NCBI RefSeq assembly: GCF_003058465.1
Contig: NZ_CP028901.1
Coordinates: 3,720,001 to 3,784,000, forward strand
Source: Orrella marina
GTDB lineage: Bacteria > Pseudomonadota > Gammaproteobacteria > Burkholderiales > Burkholderiaceae_B
Reading direction: 5' to 3'
DNA: 64,000 bases
Numbering within the stretch: position 1 is the first letter of the stretch; every line of letters starts with the position of its first letter. Below the pieces are notes generated by a model. The model saw only the letters and a list, made by a program, of their open reading frames with translations, was not told the origin of the DNA and searched no databases. Position numbers and translations under genes: made by a program. This document shows, piece by piece, positions 47,544-56,914 of the stretch.

Positions 47544-49490
47544 ATGAGGCAGGTTCCGGGCTTTTGTCTGGCTGTCGCACTTGGGTGGCTTCTGTCAATG
47601 AGTGCCGCGATGGCTGTGGCTCAGTCACCTGCATCGTATTCTGACTTTCTGCGCGCAAGCGCGTACTGGTACGACGCATCGTCAGAGGCCGGTCTTGCGC
47701 AGGCGAGACAATCCACGTATCACGCTTACACCGGGGTATTGAGCCTTGGGTATCGGCCCGGTACAACCTGGGTTCGCCTGACCGTAGCGGGTGTTGGAGC
47801 TAACGCAGACCAGAAGGATCTGATGGTCAGAATCCGACCGGCCTATGTCAACGAGCTCACCTTGTTCGATCCTGCGCTTGACTGGAATCCGCAGTCAACG
47901 GGTGATGCGGTGTCGGATCCGGCGTTTTTGCTGCGTCCGACCAGCCCTGGGTTCAGCATACCTAATACTCCTGATGATCGGGACATCTACCTGCGTCTGC
48001 GTTCGACAAGTGCGCACTTGCTGGACGTGCAGGTTCTTTCCCCACAAGTGTTCATGGAGGTGATAGGAGCTCAGACATTCTGGCACGGACTGTTTTTTGG
48101 GGTTGTGGGTCTGATCTTGCTTTGGTCGGCACTCGAGTGGTTTGCGAAACGGGATGCACTGATAGGCCGTTTTTTACTTAAGCACCTTGCTGTCACCTTG
48201 TATTGCGTCGGCTATCTCGGATATCTCGTGTTTTTGTTGCCAGCTGGTCTGAGTCCGGATCAGGTGTTCTCGTACTCGATATTTGTGCTGGTGCTGATTG
48301 GTCTGTGGTTCCATGTCGGGGTGTTGACTGACTATGGCCTCAAGGGCTGGCCGATTCGCGTATGCCAGGTTTTCTATCTGGTACCGGTCGTTTCGATCGT
48401 GCTGGGTATGCTCGATTTGATGCAGGCGGGGCTCAGAGCCGCCACCCTGACAACGCTGGTCGTGCCTTGCATCGTGTTTGCCTGTGTGTTGTTGCTGCCG
48501 GCGCCCATGCGTGACTCACAGCAAGGGCGCCTGTACGCCGCGCAAGCTGGGTCACGCGCGTCGGTGGAGCAGTTTGGTCCGCTGTCCAAACAGACGCTGG
48601 TGATCTATTACGGCATCATTTTGCTGTTGCTCGGACTGGGGGCCACCCAGGTGCTTGGTTTTTATCAGGGTAATGAATTGATTTTGCACGCATTTCTGTT
48701 TCATAGCGTGATCAGTTCGGTGTTGCTGATGACCATGCTGCTCTTGCGTGCCAGAGATATCGAACAGCGACAGATCAGGGCGACCCAGGTAGCTGCCCGT
48801 GTTCAAGGGGAATTGCTCGCCGAGCGACTCGCCAGAGAGGAGCAGGCACGGATGATCGAGATGATCGGGCACGAGATCAAGACCCCGCTCTCAGTGTTGC
48901 AACTGTCAGTTGAGGAGTGGGTGCGCGAGCCATCTGAGCGCAGGCTCGCAGACCGTTCGATCGAAGAAATCCGGGCCGTCGTTGAACGCTCGATTGAGGG
49001 TCTGAGCGAAACGCTCGGGGCTGTTGCGTTTGAGCCTGTGGACCTGGTGCAGGTCGTGCGCGAGCACCTGAGCCGCGATGCTGACTCGGTGTTCCTGCTG
49101 TGCCATCTGCCTGTGGCTGCGTCTGTGCTCGGTGCGCCGCTGCTTATCGAGCGAATTGTCAGTAACCTCGTGGAGAACGCACTCAAATATGGTGATCCCG
49201 ACCAACCGGTCACAATCACTGTGCGTGAGAGCACGCATCAGAGGTTCAGTCGTTCGCAGACCGGTTTTGAACTTCTGGTCTCCAATGCTGTCGGGATTGC
49301 GGGCAAGCCTGACCCGGCGAATGTGTTCAGGAAATATTACCGGGCGGAATCGGCCCGACATCTTTCTGGAACGGGGCTGGGCCTGTACCTCGTCGAAACG
49401 TTTGCACACCTTCAACACGGGGCGATTGAATATCGTCCTGGCCAGACACACGTGGAGTTTGCTTTATGGCTGCCGGCCAGCACGTCCTGA
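47544..49490 (+). CDS. membrane sensor histidine kinase with 7TMR-DISM sensor
   Basis: A 648-residue sensor kinase. A signal peptide (about residues 1-24) leads to a periplasmic 7TMR-DISMED2-type beta-sandwich (about 25-175), often a carbohydrate- or ligand-binding fold, then seven transmembrane helices (about 180-400), a HisKA dimerisation helix with H443 in MIGHEIKTPLS, and an HATPase domain with NLVENALKYG and GTGLGLYLVE. The ATG at 47544 was chosen because GGAG lies eight bases upstream and a clean signal peptide follows; a TTG at 47466 opens the frame 26 codons earlier. It overlaps the response regulator by 25 bases. Confidence 0.88.
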   Translation: MRQVPGFCLAVALGWLLSMSAAMAVAQSPASYSDFLRASAYWYDASSEAGLAQARQSTYHAYTGVLSLGYRPGTTWVRLTVAGVGANADQKDLMVRIRPAYVNELTLFDPALDWNPQSTGDAVSDPAFLLRPTSPGFSIPNTPDDRDIYLRLRSTSAHLLDVQVLSPQVFMEVIGAQTFWHGLFFGVVGLILLWSALEWFAKRDALIGRFLLKHLAVTLYCVGYLGYLVFLLPAGLSPDQVFSYSIFVLVLIGLWFHVGVLTDYGLKGWPIRVCQVFYLVPVVSIVLGMLDLMQAGLRAATLTTLVVPCIVFACVLLLPAPMRDSQQGRLYAAQAGSRASVEQFGPLSKQTLVIYYGIILLLLGLGATQVLGFYQGNELILHAFLFHSVISSVLLMTMLLLRARDIEQRQIRATQVAARVQGELLAERLAREEQARMIEMIGHEIKTPLSVLQLSVEEWVREPSERRLADRSIEEIRAVVERSIEGLSETLGAVAFEPVDLVQVVREHLSRDADSVFLLCHLPVAASVLGAPLLIERIVSNLVENALKYGDPDQPVTITVRESTHQRFSRSQTGFELLVSNAVGIAGKPDPANVFRKYYRAESARHLSGTGLGLYLVETFAHLQHGAIEYRPGQTHVEFALWLPASTS

Positions 49491-50167
49491 TCATCGAAGA
49501 CCACGAGGCGCTGAACGCGATGTTCTGTCGAGTCCTGGAGCGGGCAGGGCACAAAGCGATCGGTTTGAGTTCGGCTGAGGACCTGCAGGAATATGCAAGT
49601 CTGGCCGAAGTAGATACGTTTATCGTGGACTGGAATTTGCCCGAGGAGTCAGGGGTGACGCTTTTAAAGCGACTCAGACCGATATTTCCTAATGCTTCCT
49701 TCATCATGGTGACTGCCCGGTCTGGTGTCGAAAGCCAGCTTGACGGATACGCCAGTGGCGCTGATCTGTGTTTATCAAAACCCGTGAAAGGGCAGGAGCT
49801 GTTGCGTGCAGTGGAAATCGTCTCTGAACGCAGGCGAGGATCACCGACTGGATCGGCCGATGATTCAGATCAGATCGCTTTTCTGTATCGCGACCGATTG
49901 TGTCTAGAGGTTGCGGGTTCTACCATTTCCCTGAGCTTGTCGGAAGCAAAGGTCATGGCTGCCTTGGCAGCGGCACCTCAGAGTACGCTGGAGTCATGGC
50001 AAATTGCAGAGATCTTGCAATCAGACAGCCAGATTGTCAACGGACATGCGATCGAGGTCAGAATCTCCCGGCTACGTAAAAAGCTGGTTGTCGCGCTTTC
50101 CGGCAACCCGATTGCATTTGTGCGGGGTGTCGGCTACCGCCTGTCCTGCCAGGTAGTCGTGAGATGA
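49466..50167 (+). CDS. OmpR-family response regulator
   Basis: A 233-residue regulator partnered with the overlapping kinase. The receiver domain has the acidic pair E11-D12, phosphoacceptor D55 (FIVDWNLPEESG), T83 and K105 (SKPVK). The C-terminal winged helix (about 135-230) ends RISRLRKKL then IAFVRGVGYRLS, the recognition-helix and wing signature of OmpR/PhoB proteins. The overlap implies translational coupling. The likely targets include the upstream autotransporter promoter, but no binding site is proven. Confidence 0.92.
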   Translation: MAAGQHVLIIEDHEALNAMFCRVLERAGHKAIGLSSAEDLQEYASLAEVDTFIVDWNLPEESGVTLLKRLRPIFPNASFIMVTARSGVESQLDGYASGADLCLSKPVKGQELLRAVEIVSERRRGSPTGSADDSDQIAFLYRDRLCLEVAGSTISLSLSEAKVMAALAAAPQSTLESWQIAEILQSDSQIVNGHAIEVRISRLRKKLVVALSGNPIAFVRGVGYRLSCQVVVR

Positions 50168-50169
50168 TC

Positions 50170-51276
50170 TCACGCTGGCCAGAGTGCGCCTAGTATCCGT
50201 TCTGCCCTTGCGCCCGTGACTTGTGGCAGATTGGCTGGCCTGCGTTGCACGAATGCCCAGGCTAGCCAGGCAAAAGCGACCGCTTCGACATCCTGCGCCG
50301 GGATGCCGAGCACGTCAGTTGCCTTGGCTGATGTTGCACCAAGCTCTCGAAGTAACTGCATCACCGCCGAGTTCCTGGCGCCACCTCCACACACAAACAG
50401 GTCAGGAGATGAGACTCCGGCCCGCTCAAGTGCGGTCAGCACTGACAGGGCAGTCAGGTGCTGCAAGGTCGCCTGGACGTCTGCGGGCAGCAGAGTGTCG
50501 GGGAACTGCGAGAGTATGGACTCAAGCCACGGCATATTGAACATGTCGCGACCAGTTGACTTGGGCGCAGGCTGATCAAACCAGGGCTGGGAAGTCAGCA
50601 GCTTCTCCAGCAGTGGCAAGTTGACCTGACCGCTCGCGCCCCATTTCCCGTCTTCATCGAAGGGTAGGCCGGTGTGTCGCTCGCACCAGGCATCCATGAG
50701 CATGTTGGCCGGGCCCGTGTCGAACCCGACAACCTCGCCGCTTTCTCTCAGGATGGTCACATTGGCGATCCCCCCCAGGTTCAGGATCACGCGGGTCCCT
50801 GGTCCCTTGAACACCTCTGCGTGGAATGCCGGAACCAGTGGAGCGCCCTGTCCACCCGCGGCGATATCACGACTTCTGAAGTCACCGATCACGTCAATGC
50901 CTGTCAATTCAGCCAGAAGGGCAGGTGAATTGATCTGGATCGTGTATCCAAGGGCAGGCTGGTGGCGAACCGTCTGGCCATGAACGCCGATAGCGCGGAC
51001 TTTATCGACGTTGACATTCGAGTTCTGAAGAAGTCCGCTGACACAGGTTGCGTAGGTCTTTGCGAGTGTGTTCGCCGTCAATGCTGCCAGGTGCAATTCG
51101 TCATGCAAGGAAGTGTTCAGGTCAAGAATCTGCTGCCTGATCGCGGGGCCGAATGGCTCGTGATGTCGTGCAACAAACGAAGGTTTGCCGTCATCACTGA
51201 TCCGGCAAAGAACGGCATCCACGCCATCGAGGCTTGTGCCGGACATGATGCCAATGTAAAGCGAATCTGGTTGCAT
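50170..51276 (-). CDS. anmK: anhydro-N-acetylmuramic acid kinase
   Basis: A 368-residue kinase that cleaves and phosphorylates 1,6-anhydroMurNAc to MurNAc-6-P during cell-wall recycling. YIGIMSGTSLDGVDAVL opens the protein, with VIGDFRSRDIAAGGQGAPLVPAFH near residue 125, NLGGIANVTIL near 165, FDTGPANMLMDAW near 183 and FVCGGGARN near 300. The ATG at 51276 fits the family; a TTG nine codons earlier is the alternative. It ends 2 bp from the convergent response regulator and follows the M23 peptidase across a terminator. Confidence 0.95.
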   Translation of the reverse strand: MQPDSLYIGIMSGTSLDGVDAVLCRISDDGKPSFVARHHEPFGPAIRQQILDLNTSLHDELHLAALTANTLAKTYATCVSGLLQNSNVNVDKVRAIGVHGQTVRHQPALGYTIQINSPALLAELTGIDVIGDFRSRDIAAGGQGAPLVPAFHAEVFKGPGTRVILNLGGIANVTILRESGEVVGFDTGPANMLMDAWCERHTGLPFDEDGKWGASGQVNLPLLEKLLTSQPWFDQPAPKSTGRDMFNMPWLESILSQFPDTLLPADVQATLQHLTALSVLTALERAGVSSPDLFVCGGGARNSAVMQLLRELGATSAKATDVLGIPAQDVEAVAFAWLAWAFVQRRPANLPQVTGARAERILGALWPA

Positions 51277-51350
51277 ATCGGTCACGCACTTTTGAGAGGC
51301 CAACCCATGAGTATCAGAGGGTCTGCGGGTAATGGATCAGCCCATAAGAC

Positions 51351-51372
51351 AAAACGGCTCATAAAGAGCCGT
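51351..51372 (-). terminator. rho-independent terminator after the M23 peptidase gene
   Basis: Read on the minus strand: ACGGCTC stem, five-base loop, GAGCCGT (51372-51366 with 51360-51354), then TTTTG. It separates the leftward M23 peptidase gene from anmK. The T tract is short, so some read-through is likely. Confidence 0.75.
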
Positions 51373-51400
51373 CTGTGTCGAGATGAGTGCTCCGGGGCCT

Positions 51401-52762
51401 TTATCTGGCCGCCAGTTTGAGCAGGTCCGGGTTCTCGTCTTGCAGCATGGCCATGCGCTCAAGCTGATTGCGAAGCGGGTTGACCAGCGAAACAAATTGT
51501 TCGCGTTGCTTGTCATCAAGCACTACGGCTTCGGGCATTTTGACGCCAAGCGGATCCACAGGCTTGTTGCTCACACGGAACTCGTAGTGCAGGTGTGGGC
51601 CAGTGGACCAGCCGGTCGAGCCGACGTAGCCGATGACCTGTCCCTGGGAAACGCGATCACCTTTCTTGAGGCCTTTTGCAAAGCGGCTCTGGTGAGCATA
51701 AAGTGTGGTGATGTTGTTGGGGTGACGCAGCACGATCGTGTTTCCGTAGCCACCCTTGCGTCCTATCGACTCGACGACACCATCCGATGTGGCCTGAATG
51801 GGTGTGCCAGTTGGCGCTGCGAAATCGATGCCGCTGTGCTGGCGCCAGCGATTGTGTATGGGGTGCTTGCGCATACCAAAAGTCGAGCTGATCCGCGTAA
51901 ACGGAATGGCGTTGCGAAGAAACGCGCCTTTGAGGCTCTTTCCATTGCTGTCGTAATACCCGCCAGACCCACCTTCTGGTTCGAACCAGAATGCTTCGGC
52001 TTTTTCGCCTTTGTTGACAAACTCGACAGCAAGAACGCGACCAGTGCCGGCGGGCCGGCCTTCGTGATAGCGGGTTTCGTAGATCACACGAAACGAATCG
52101 CCCTGACGAAGATCGCGAACAAAATCAATTTTTCCGCCTAGAACTTCGGCCATCTGCAACGTGACACCGTCCGGGATTCCCGCTGCATCCGTTGCCGCAA
52201 AAAGTGAGGAGTTGATGGTACCGAATCCGACGTGCGTCTGGGACTCGGTTTTCTCGGCGACTTCTCGGGCGAGAAATTCGCGATCACCCGTCTTGATGAT
52301 CTCAAGGTACTCTGTGACGTGATCCAGGCCGTCCTGAGCGCCGGGGGTGTGGATGTATCGTAACCACTGCATGGCTCCATCTGCACCAACCGCTGCCTGC
52401 ACAGTTCTGCCCGGGTAGAGCTTGTAGGCTGAGCGGGCGTCCTTGTTAACCGTGATGAACTGCATGAGTCCATCTTCACTGACGCCGAGTCGCTCAAAAA
52501 TGGTCGAGAGGTTGTCGCCTGACTGAATGCGAGTCTCCGAGAAAAACGAATCTTCCTGAGTTTGCTGCTGAGGCGCTTGAACTGCGACCAGTGGAACTCG
52601 CATGACGTCCGATACCAGCAAGCGGATATCTGGCGCCGCTTGTTTTGGCTGAACCATGGCGACCGCGCCGGCTCCCACCAGCAAACCACCTAAACACAAG
52701 CCTGCCGTAAGTCGGGCTGCCATTTTTTTGGGGCGACGACGCGCGGCCTGTATATCTTGCAT
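51401..52762 (-). CDS. M23 family murein DD-endopeptidase (MepM-like)
   Basis: A 453-residue peptidoglycan hydrolase. An N-terminal anchor (about residues 14-36) exports it to the periplasm. A LysM/OapA-like segment (IQSGDNLSTIFERLGVS, about 78-94) precedes the C-terminal lysostaphin-type domain (about 290-400) with zinc ligands in HSGIDFAAP and HLHYEF. Such enzymes cut DD-crosslinks to allow wall expansion. The gene diverges from tyrS and is followed by anmK, so both flank a wall-turnover theme. MepM is the nearest name, but other M23 paralogues look alike. Confidence 0.88.
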   Translation of the reverse strand: MQDIQAARRRPKKMAARLTAGLCLGGLLVGAGAVAMVQPKQAAPDIRLLVSDVMRVPLVAVQAPQQQTQEDSFFSETRIQSGDNLSTIFERLGVSEDGLMQFITVNKDARSAYKLYPGRTVQAAVGADGAMQWLRYIHTPGAQDGLDHVTEYLEIIKTGDREFLAREVAEKTESQTHVGFGTINSSLFAATDAAGIPDGVTLQMAEVLGGKIDFVRDLRQGDSFRVIYETRYHEGRPAGTGRVLAVEFVNKGEKAEAFWFEPEGGSGGYYDSNGKSLKGAFLRNAIPFTRISSTFGMRKHPIHNRWRQHSGIDFAAPTGTPIQATSDGVVESIGRKGGYGNTIVLRHPNNITTLYAHQSRFAKGLKKGDRVSQGQVIGYVGSTGWSTGPHLHYEFRVSNKPVDPLGVKMPEAVVLDDKQREQFVSLVNPLRNQLERMAMLQDENPDLLKLAAR

Positions 52763-52902
52763 AGGTGATCTCGTTGCTGATGACTGGGGAAGGGGGCATG
52801 CAACTTCGCTGGATTTCTGAAGTAAAGCCCAAAGCTGTCATAATGTTAGCCTAATTTCTTCGTGATCTACAACGGATTCGACGCCATGATTCAAACTGTT
52901 AC

Positions 52903-52929
52903 GAATCTGTAACCAATGAATCTGTAACC
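52903..52929. repeat. twelve-base direct repeat upstream of tyrS
   Basis: GAATCTGTAACC occurs at 52903-52914 and again at 52918-52929, a 15-base period, in the gap between the divergent M23 peptidase and tyrS genes. It may be a recent duplication or a regulator site. Confidence 0.6.
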
Positions 52930-52981
52930 GGTCCCGGTGATCCCAACGGATTTTCATACTTTGCAAGATACCCGATCAGCC

Positions 52982-54208
52982 ATGACACAAAAAACGTATC
53001 CGGTCACCGACCGCGTGAAGGAAAGCATGCGCGTTGTCACGCGCGGCTGCGATGAGTTGCTCGTTGAGCGAGAGTTCGAGCAGAAACTCGCACGCAGTGA
53101 AGCCACAGGTATCCCGCTGCGCATCAAGCTAGGACTGGACCCGACCGCACCGGATATCCATCTGGGGCATACCGTTGTTTTGAACAAGTTACGCCAGCTG
53201 CAGGATCTCGGGCATACGGTGATCTTCCTGATCGGTGACTTCACTTCGATGATCGGAGATCCCTCGGGGCGTAACAGTACTCGTCCACCTCTGACCCGCG
53301 AGCAGATCGAAGCCAACGCCAGCACGTACTACGCACAGGCCAGCATGGTTCTGGATCCCGAACGCACAGAAATCCGCTACAACTCGGAATGGTGTGACCC
53401 GCTAGGTGCGCGTGGCATGATCCAGTTGGCTTCGCGTTACACCGTGGCGAGGATGATGGAACGAGAGGATTTCACCCAGCGGTTCCGTCAGGGCGTGGCA
53501 ATCTCGGTTCATGAGTTTTTATACCCGCTCATGCAGGGTTACGACTCTGTCGCACTCAAGGCCGACATGGAGCTTGGAGGGACGGACCAGAAGTTCAACC
53601 TGCTGGTTGGCCGCGAGTTGCAGCGTGAATACGGTCAGGAGCCTCAGTGCATTCTTACTATGCCGCTGCTTGAGGGAACCGACGGTGTCGAGAAGATGTC
53701 CAAGAGCAAAGGCAACTACATCGGTATTTCCGAGCCCGCTAATGAAATGTTCGGCAAGCTCATGTCGATATCGGATACGCTGATGTGGCGTTATTATGAG
53801 TTGCTATCCTTCAGGTCGCTGGACGATATCGCGGTACTCAAGGCTGCTGTTGAGCAGGGCAGGAACCCACGGGATGTCAAGGTTGAACTCGCCCTTGAGA
53901 TCGTAGGGCGGTTTCATGGAAATGATGCGGCACAGCAAGGGTTGTCGAACTTCGAATCCCGGTTTCGGGATGGCGCTATCCCTGATGACATGCCTGAGAT
54001 CACCGTCCCGCAAGGGCCGGTGGGGATCCTGAAGGTGCTGCGTGAGTCCGGTCTGGTCAGTTCTGGGTCCGAGGCCCAGCGCAACGTGGAGCAAGCGGGC
54101 GTGAGAGTAGACGGAGAGAGGGTGTCCGACAAATCACTGATGCTTCATAAGGGAACTTTTATTATTCAGGTTGGAAAACGTAAGTTTGCACGTGTTACGG
54201 TAGGCTAG
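52982..54208 (+). CDS. tyrS: tyrosyl-tRNA synthetase
   Basis: A 408-residue class I synthetase. The HIGH motif is [13 protein letters not shown] (about residues 60-72), the signature loop is [13 protein letters not shown] (about 238-250), and a C-terminal S4 RNA-binding domain (about 345-408) ends the protein. It resembles the TyrZ-like clade (HLGH, early GLDPTAPD). The ATG at 52982 gives a normal N-terminus; the frame is open 15 codons further up through the repeat-containing region. Confidence 0.95.
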   Translation: MTQKTYPVTDRVKESMRVVTRGCDELLVEREFEQKLARSEATGIPLRIKLGLDPTAPDIHLGHTVVLNKLRQLQDLGHTVIFLIGDFTSMIGDPSGRNSTRPPLTREQIEANASTYYAQASMVLDPERTEIRYNSEWCDPLGARGMIQLASRYTVARMMEREDFTQRFRQGVAISVHEFLYPLMQGYDSVALKADMELGGTDQKFNLLVGRELQREYGQEPQCILTMPLLEGTDGVEKMSKSKGNYIGISEPANEMFGKLMSISDTLMWRYYELLSFRSLDDIAVLKAAVEQGRNPRDVKVELALEIVGRFHGNDAAQQGLSNFESRFRDGAIPDDMPEITVPQGPVGILKVLRESGLVSSGSEAQRNVEQAGVRVDGERVSDKSLMLHKGTFIIQVGKRKFARVTVG

Positions 54209-54316
54209 TCGGAGAGGCGCCAGCACCTTTGGCCAGACTGTCTGGACGGGTTTGCGTGGATCGTCGATCCGATTTTGTGGTGCAGCTCTGTTCTGCATCG
54301 TTTGAGGAGGATGTTC

Positions 54317-54958
54317 ATGAAAGTTTCTAGCTTGTCATTTGCGGATCAGGCGTTCATCCCTGAGCGGTATGCTTTCGGCCGGATAGATCCGGACATTCAC
54401 ATTGCTCTGGCCGACAACATCAACCCCCAGTTGATCTGGGATGACGTGCCTGCCGGCACGAAGTCCTTTGTGGTCATCTGCCACGATCCTGATGCACCGA
54501 CCAGCGCGGACGACGTCAATCAGGAGGGCCGAACGGTGCCGGCTGATCTGCCGCGCACCAACTTCTATCACTGGATTCTGGTCGACGTGCCTGCAGACAG
54601 GCGTGAGATAGAGGAAGGGGAGTTCAGCAACAGCATCACTCCACGCGGCAAAGGCGGTCCACTGGCAGCTGGTGATACCCGGCAGGGCATCAATGATTAC
54701 ACCAGCTGGTTTGCAGCCGATCGAGACATGTCGGGTGAGTATTTCGGATACGACGGTCCGTGCCCTCCATGGAACGACGAGATCAACCACCGCTACATCT
54801 TTACGGTGTATGCACTCGATATCGATACAGTTCCGGTCGATGGCTCATTTACGGCAGCCCAGGTGCTTGAGCGCATCCAGGGCCACATTCTGGATCAAGC
54901 CAGCATCATGGGGCTGTACACGCTGAACCCGGACCTGGCTCCAAAGGCTCTAGGCTGA
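54317..54958 (+). CDS. YbhB/YbcL family (PEBP-like) protein
   Basis: A 213-residue member of the phosphatidylethanolamine-binding/Raf-kinase-inhibitor-like family. VICHDPDAPTS (about residues 54-64), NFYHWILVDVP (about 82-92) and YDGPCPPWNDEINHRYIFTVYALD (about 144-167) match the anion-binding pocket. No signal peptide is seen, so it is cytoplasmic. GAGGAGG lies six bases before the chosen ATG at 54317. Bacterial homologues have no firmly established role. It stands alone between tyrS and glyA. Confidence 0.9.
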   Translation: MKVSSLSFADQAFIPERYAFGRIDPDIHIALADNINPQLIWDDVPAGTKSFVVICHDPDAPTSADDVNQEGRTVPADLPRTNFYHWILVDVPADRREIEEGEFSNSITPRGKGGPLAAGDTRQGINDYTSWFAADRDMSGEYFGYDGPCPPWNDEINHRYIFTVYALDIDTVPVDGSFTAAQVLERIQGHILDQASIMGLYTLNPDLAPKALG

Positions 54959-55000
54959 TCCTTCTCGATCGTCTGAATGGCTGATCTGTTTTTTGTTGTG

Positions 55001-55028
55001 CCTCAAGGTATCCTGAGATGCCTTGAGG
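55001..55028. repeat. eight-base inverted repeat upstream of glyA
   Basis: CCTCAAGG (55001-55008) and CCTTGAGG (55021-55028) form a perfect stem with a twelve-base loop, 135 bases before glyA and 43 bases after the PEBP-like gene. There is no following T tract on the plus strand, so it may be an operator or a weak 3'-end structure. Confidence 0.5.
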
Positions 55029-55163
55029 GTTCCAGGTGCGAGACCTGCTCTCTGACTGTTTCCAGGCGCTACAATCTTCCCTCTTTGATCGCGCAGCCCC
55101 GGGTGGTCCCGGACAACATTGCAGCCGACAAGCCAGATTCTTAAAACCTTGCCAGGAAAATCC

Positions 55164-56408
55164 ATGTTCGACCGTAAATTGACTCTTGATCGTGTTGATC
55201 CCGAGGTGTGGGATGCCATCCAGAAGGAAGACCGCCGACAGGAACAGCACATCGAGTTGATCGCCTCAGAAAACTACACGAGCCCAGCCGTTATGCAGGC
55301 ACAGGGCTCGCAGATGACCAACAAGTACGCCGAAGGGTATCCCGGCAAGCGTTACTACGGCGGGTGTGAGTTCGTCGATATTGTGGAACAGCTGGCAATT
55401 GAGCGCCTGAAAGCTCTCTTTGGTGCCGAGGCCGCAAACGTCCAGCCAAATTCCGGTTCACAGGCCAATCAGGCAGTCTACATGGCCGTTCTGAAGCCGG
55501 GCGACACGGTACTGGGAATGAGCCTGGCAGAAGGCGGTCACCTGACGCACGGGGCATCAGTCAATGCCTCCGGAAAGCTCTACCGGTTTGTGCAGTACGG
55601 TCTGGACGCGAATGAAGTGCTGGACTACGACAAGGTAGAAGAGCTTGCCAGAACCGAGAAGCCCAAGCTGATCGTGGCCGGTGCCTCGGCGTATTCGTTG
55701 CGCATCGACTTCGAGCGCCTCGCGCGGATTGCGCGCGAGAACAATGCTTACCTTCTGGTGGACGCAGCTCACTATGCGGGCCTGATTGCCGGAGGCGCCT
55801 ACCCCAACCCGGTCCCGCATGCTGACTTCGTGACCTCGACGACCCACAAGTCACTGCGCGGCCCTCGCGGAGGCGTGATCCTCATGAAGGCCGAGCACGA
55901 GAAAATCATCAACTCGGCCATCTTCCCTGGCATCCAGGGTGGTCCGCTGATGCACGTGATTGCAGCCAAGGCAGTCGCGTTCAAGGAAGCGCTGCAACCA
56001 GAGTTCAAGCAGTATGCGGCTCAGGTGGTTCGTAACGCGGACGTACTGGCCCAGACACTGGTTAACCGCGGCCTGCGGATCGTTTCTGGCAAGACAGAAA
56101 GCCACGTGATGCTGGTTGATCTTCGTGCCAAGGGCATCACCGGTAAGGACGCCGAGCAGGCGCTTGGTGCTGCGCACATCACTGTGAACAAGAATGCCAT
56201 CCCGAATGATCCGGAGAAGCCGTTTGTCACCAGTGGCGTGCGTCTGGGTACGCCAGCCATGACCACGCGCGGATTTGGCGAGGCTGAGGCTGAAGCGACC
56301 GCCAATCTGATCGCTGACGTACTGGATGATCCTAGAAACGACGAGAATCTGGCCCGTGTGCGTGAACGCGTTCACGCGCTGACCTCGGCTTTTCCTGTTT
56401 ACCGCTAA
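55164..56408 (+). CDS. glyA: serine hydroxymethyltransferase
   Basis: A 414-residue PLP enzyme interconverting serine and glycine with tetrahydrofolate. The PLP lysine is K229 in [12 protein letters not shown], the same number as in E. coli; [11 protein letters not shown] near residue 29, [15 protein letters not shown] near 52 and VDAAHYAG near 198 are present (family usually VDMAH). CAGGA lies before the ATG at 55164, and the frame extends upstream without homology. A TACAAT at 55070-55075 is a plausible -10. It is followed by nrdR after 18 bp, then the riboflavin genes. Confidence 0.96.
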   Translation: MFDRKLTLDRVDPEVWDAIQKEDRRQEQHIELIASENYTSPAVMQAQGSQMTNKYAEGYPGKRYYGGCEFVDIVEQLAIERLKALFGAEAANVQPNSGSQANQAVYMAVLKPGDTVLGMSLAEGGHLTHGASVNASGKLYRFVQYGLDANEVLDYDKVEELARTEKPKLIVAGASAYSLRIDFERLARIARENNAYLLVDAAHYAGLIAGGAYPNPVPHADFVTSTTHKSLRGPRGGVILMKAEHEKIINSAIFPGIQGGPLMHVIAAKAVAFKEALQPEFKQYAAQVVRNADVLAQTLVNRGLRIVSGKTESHVMLVDLRAKGITGKDAEQALGAAHITVNKNAIPNDPEKPFVTSGVRLGTPAMTTRGFGEAEAEATANLIADVLDDPRNDENLARVRERVHALTSAFPVYR

Positions 56409-56426
56409 CGTGCGCACCAGCTGACG

Positions 56427-56897
56427 ATGAGATGCCCCTATTGTGGTCACTCCGAAACTTCGGTTGTGGACTCCCGTGTTGGTGAGGAGGGGGATTTCAT
56501 TCGCCGTCGGCGACGTTGCGAACATTGTGACAAGCGATTTACCACGTTCGAGCGGGCCGAGCTCGCCATGCCGACGGTGGTCAAGCGCAACGGCAGTCGT
56601 CATGAATACGACGCGTCCAAACTCAAGGCCAGCCTGAAACTGGCCTTGCGCAAGCGGCCTGTGAGCACCGACCAGATTGATGAGGTCGTGACCCGGATCG
56701 AAGAGAAACTCCTCACCAGCGGGCAGAGAGAGACTTCCACTGAGGAGATTGGCGCGCTGGTCATGGACGAGCTCAACCGGCTCGATAAGGTTGCTTACGT
56801 GCGCTTTGCTTCAGTCTACAAAAGCTTTGAGGATATTGGTGAATTTGTGCAGGCCATCAAGGAAATGCAGAATGCCAAGCCGCTCGGATCGAAGTAG
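56427..56897 (+). CDS. nrdR: transcriptional repressor NrdR
   Basis: A 156-residue repressor of ribonucleotide reductase genes. The zinc ribbon has C3, C6 ([16 protein letters not shown]) and C31, C34 ([16 protein letters not shown]). An ATP-cone domain (about residues 46-140, [20 protein letters not shown]) senses ATP/dATP. It sits between glyA and ribD, its common position in proteobacteria. Its recognition sites are visible 30 kb away in this same window, before nrdA. Confidence 0.97.
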   Translation: MRCPYCGHSETSVVDSRVGEEGDFIRRRRRCEHCDKRFTTFERAELAMPTVVKRNGSRHEYDASKLKASLKLALRKRPVSTDQIDEVVTRIEEKLLTSGQRETSTEEIGALVMDELNRLDKVAYVRFASVYKSFEDIGEFVQAIKEMQNAKPLGSK

Positions 56898-56914
56898 AGG
56901 CTGAAGCCAGACTG

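Noticed and set aside
55851..56603. 250-codon minus-strand open frame across glyA and nrdR
   Set aside because: It overlaps two unmistakable plus-strand genes and has no recognisable product.
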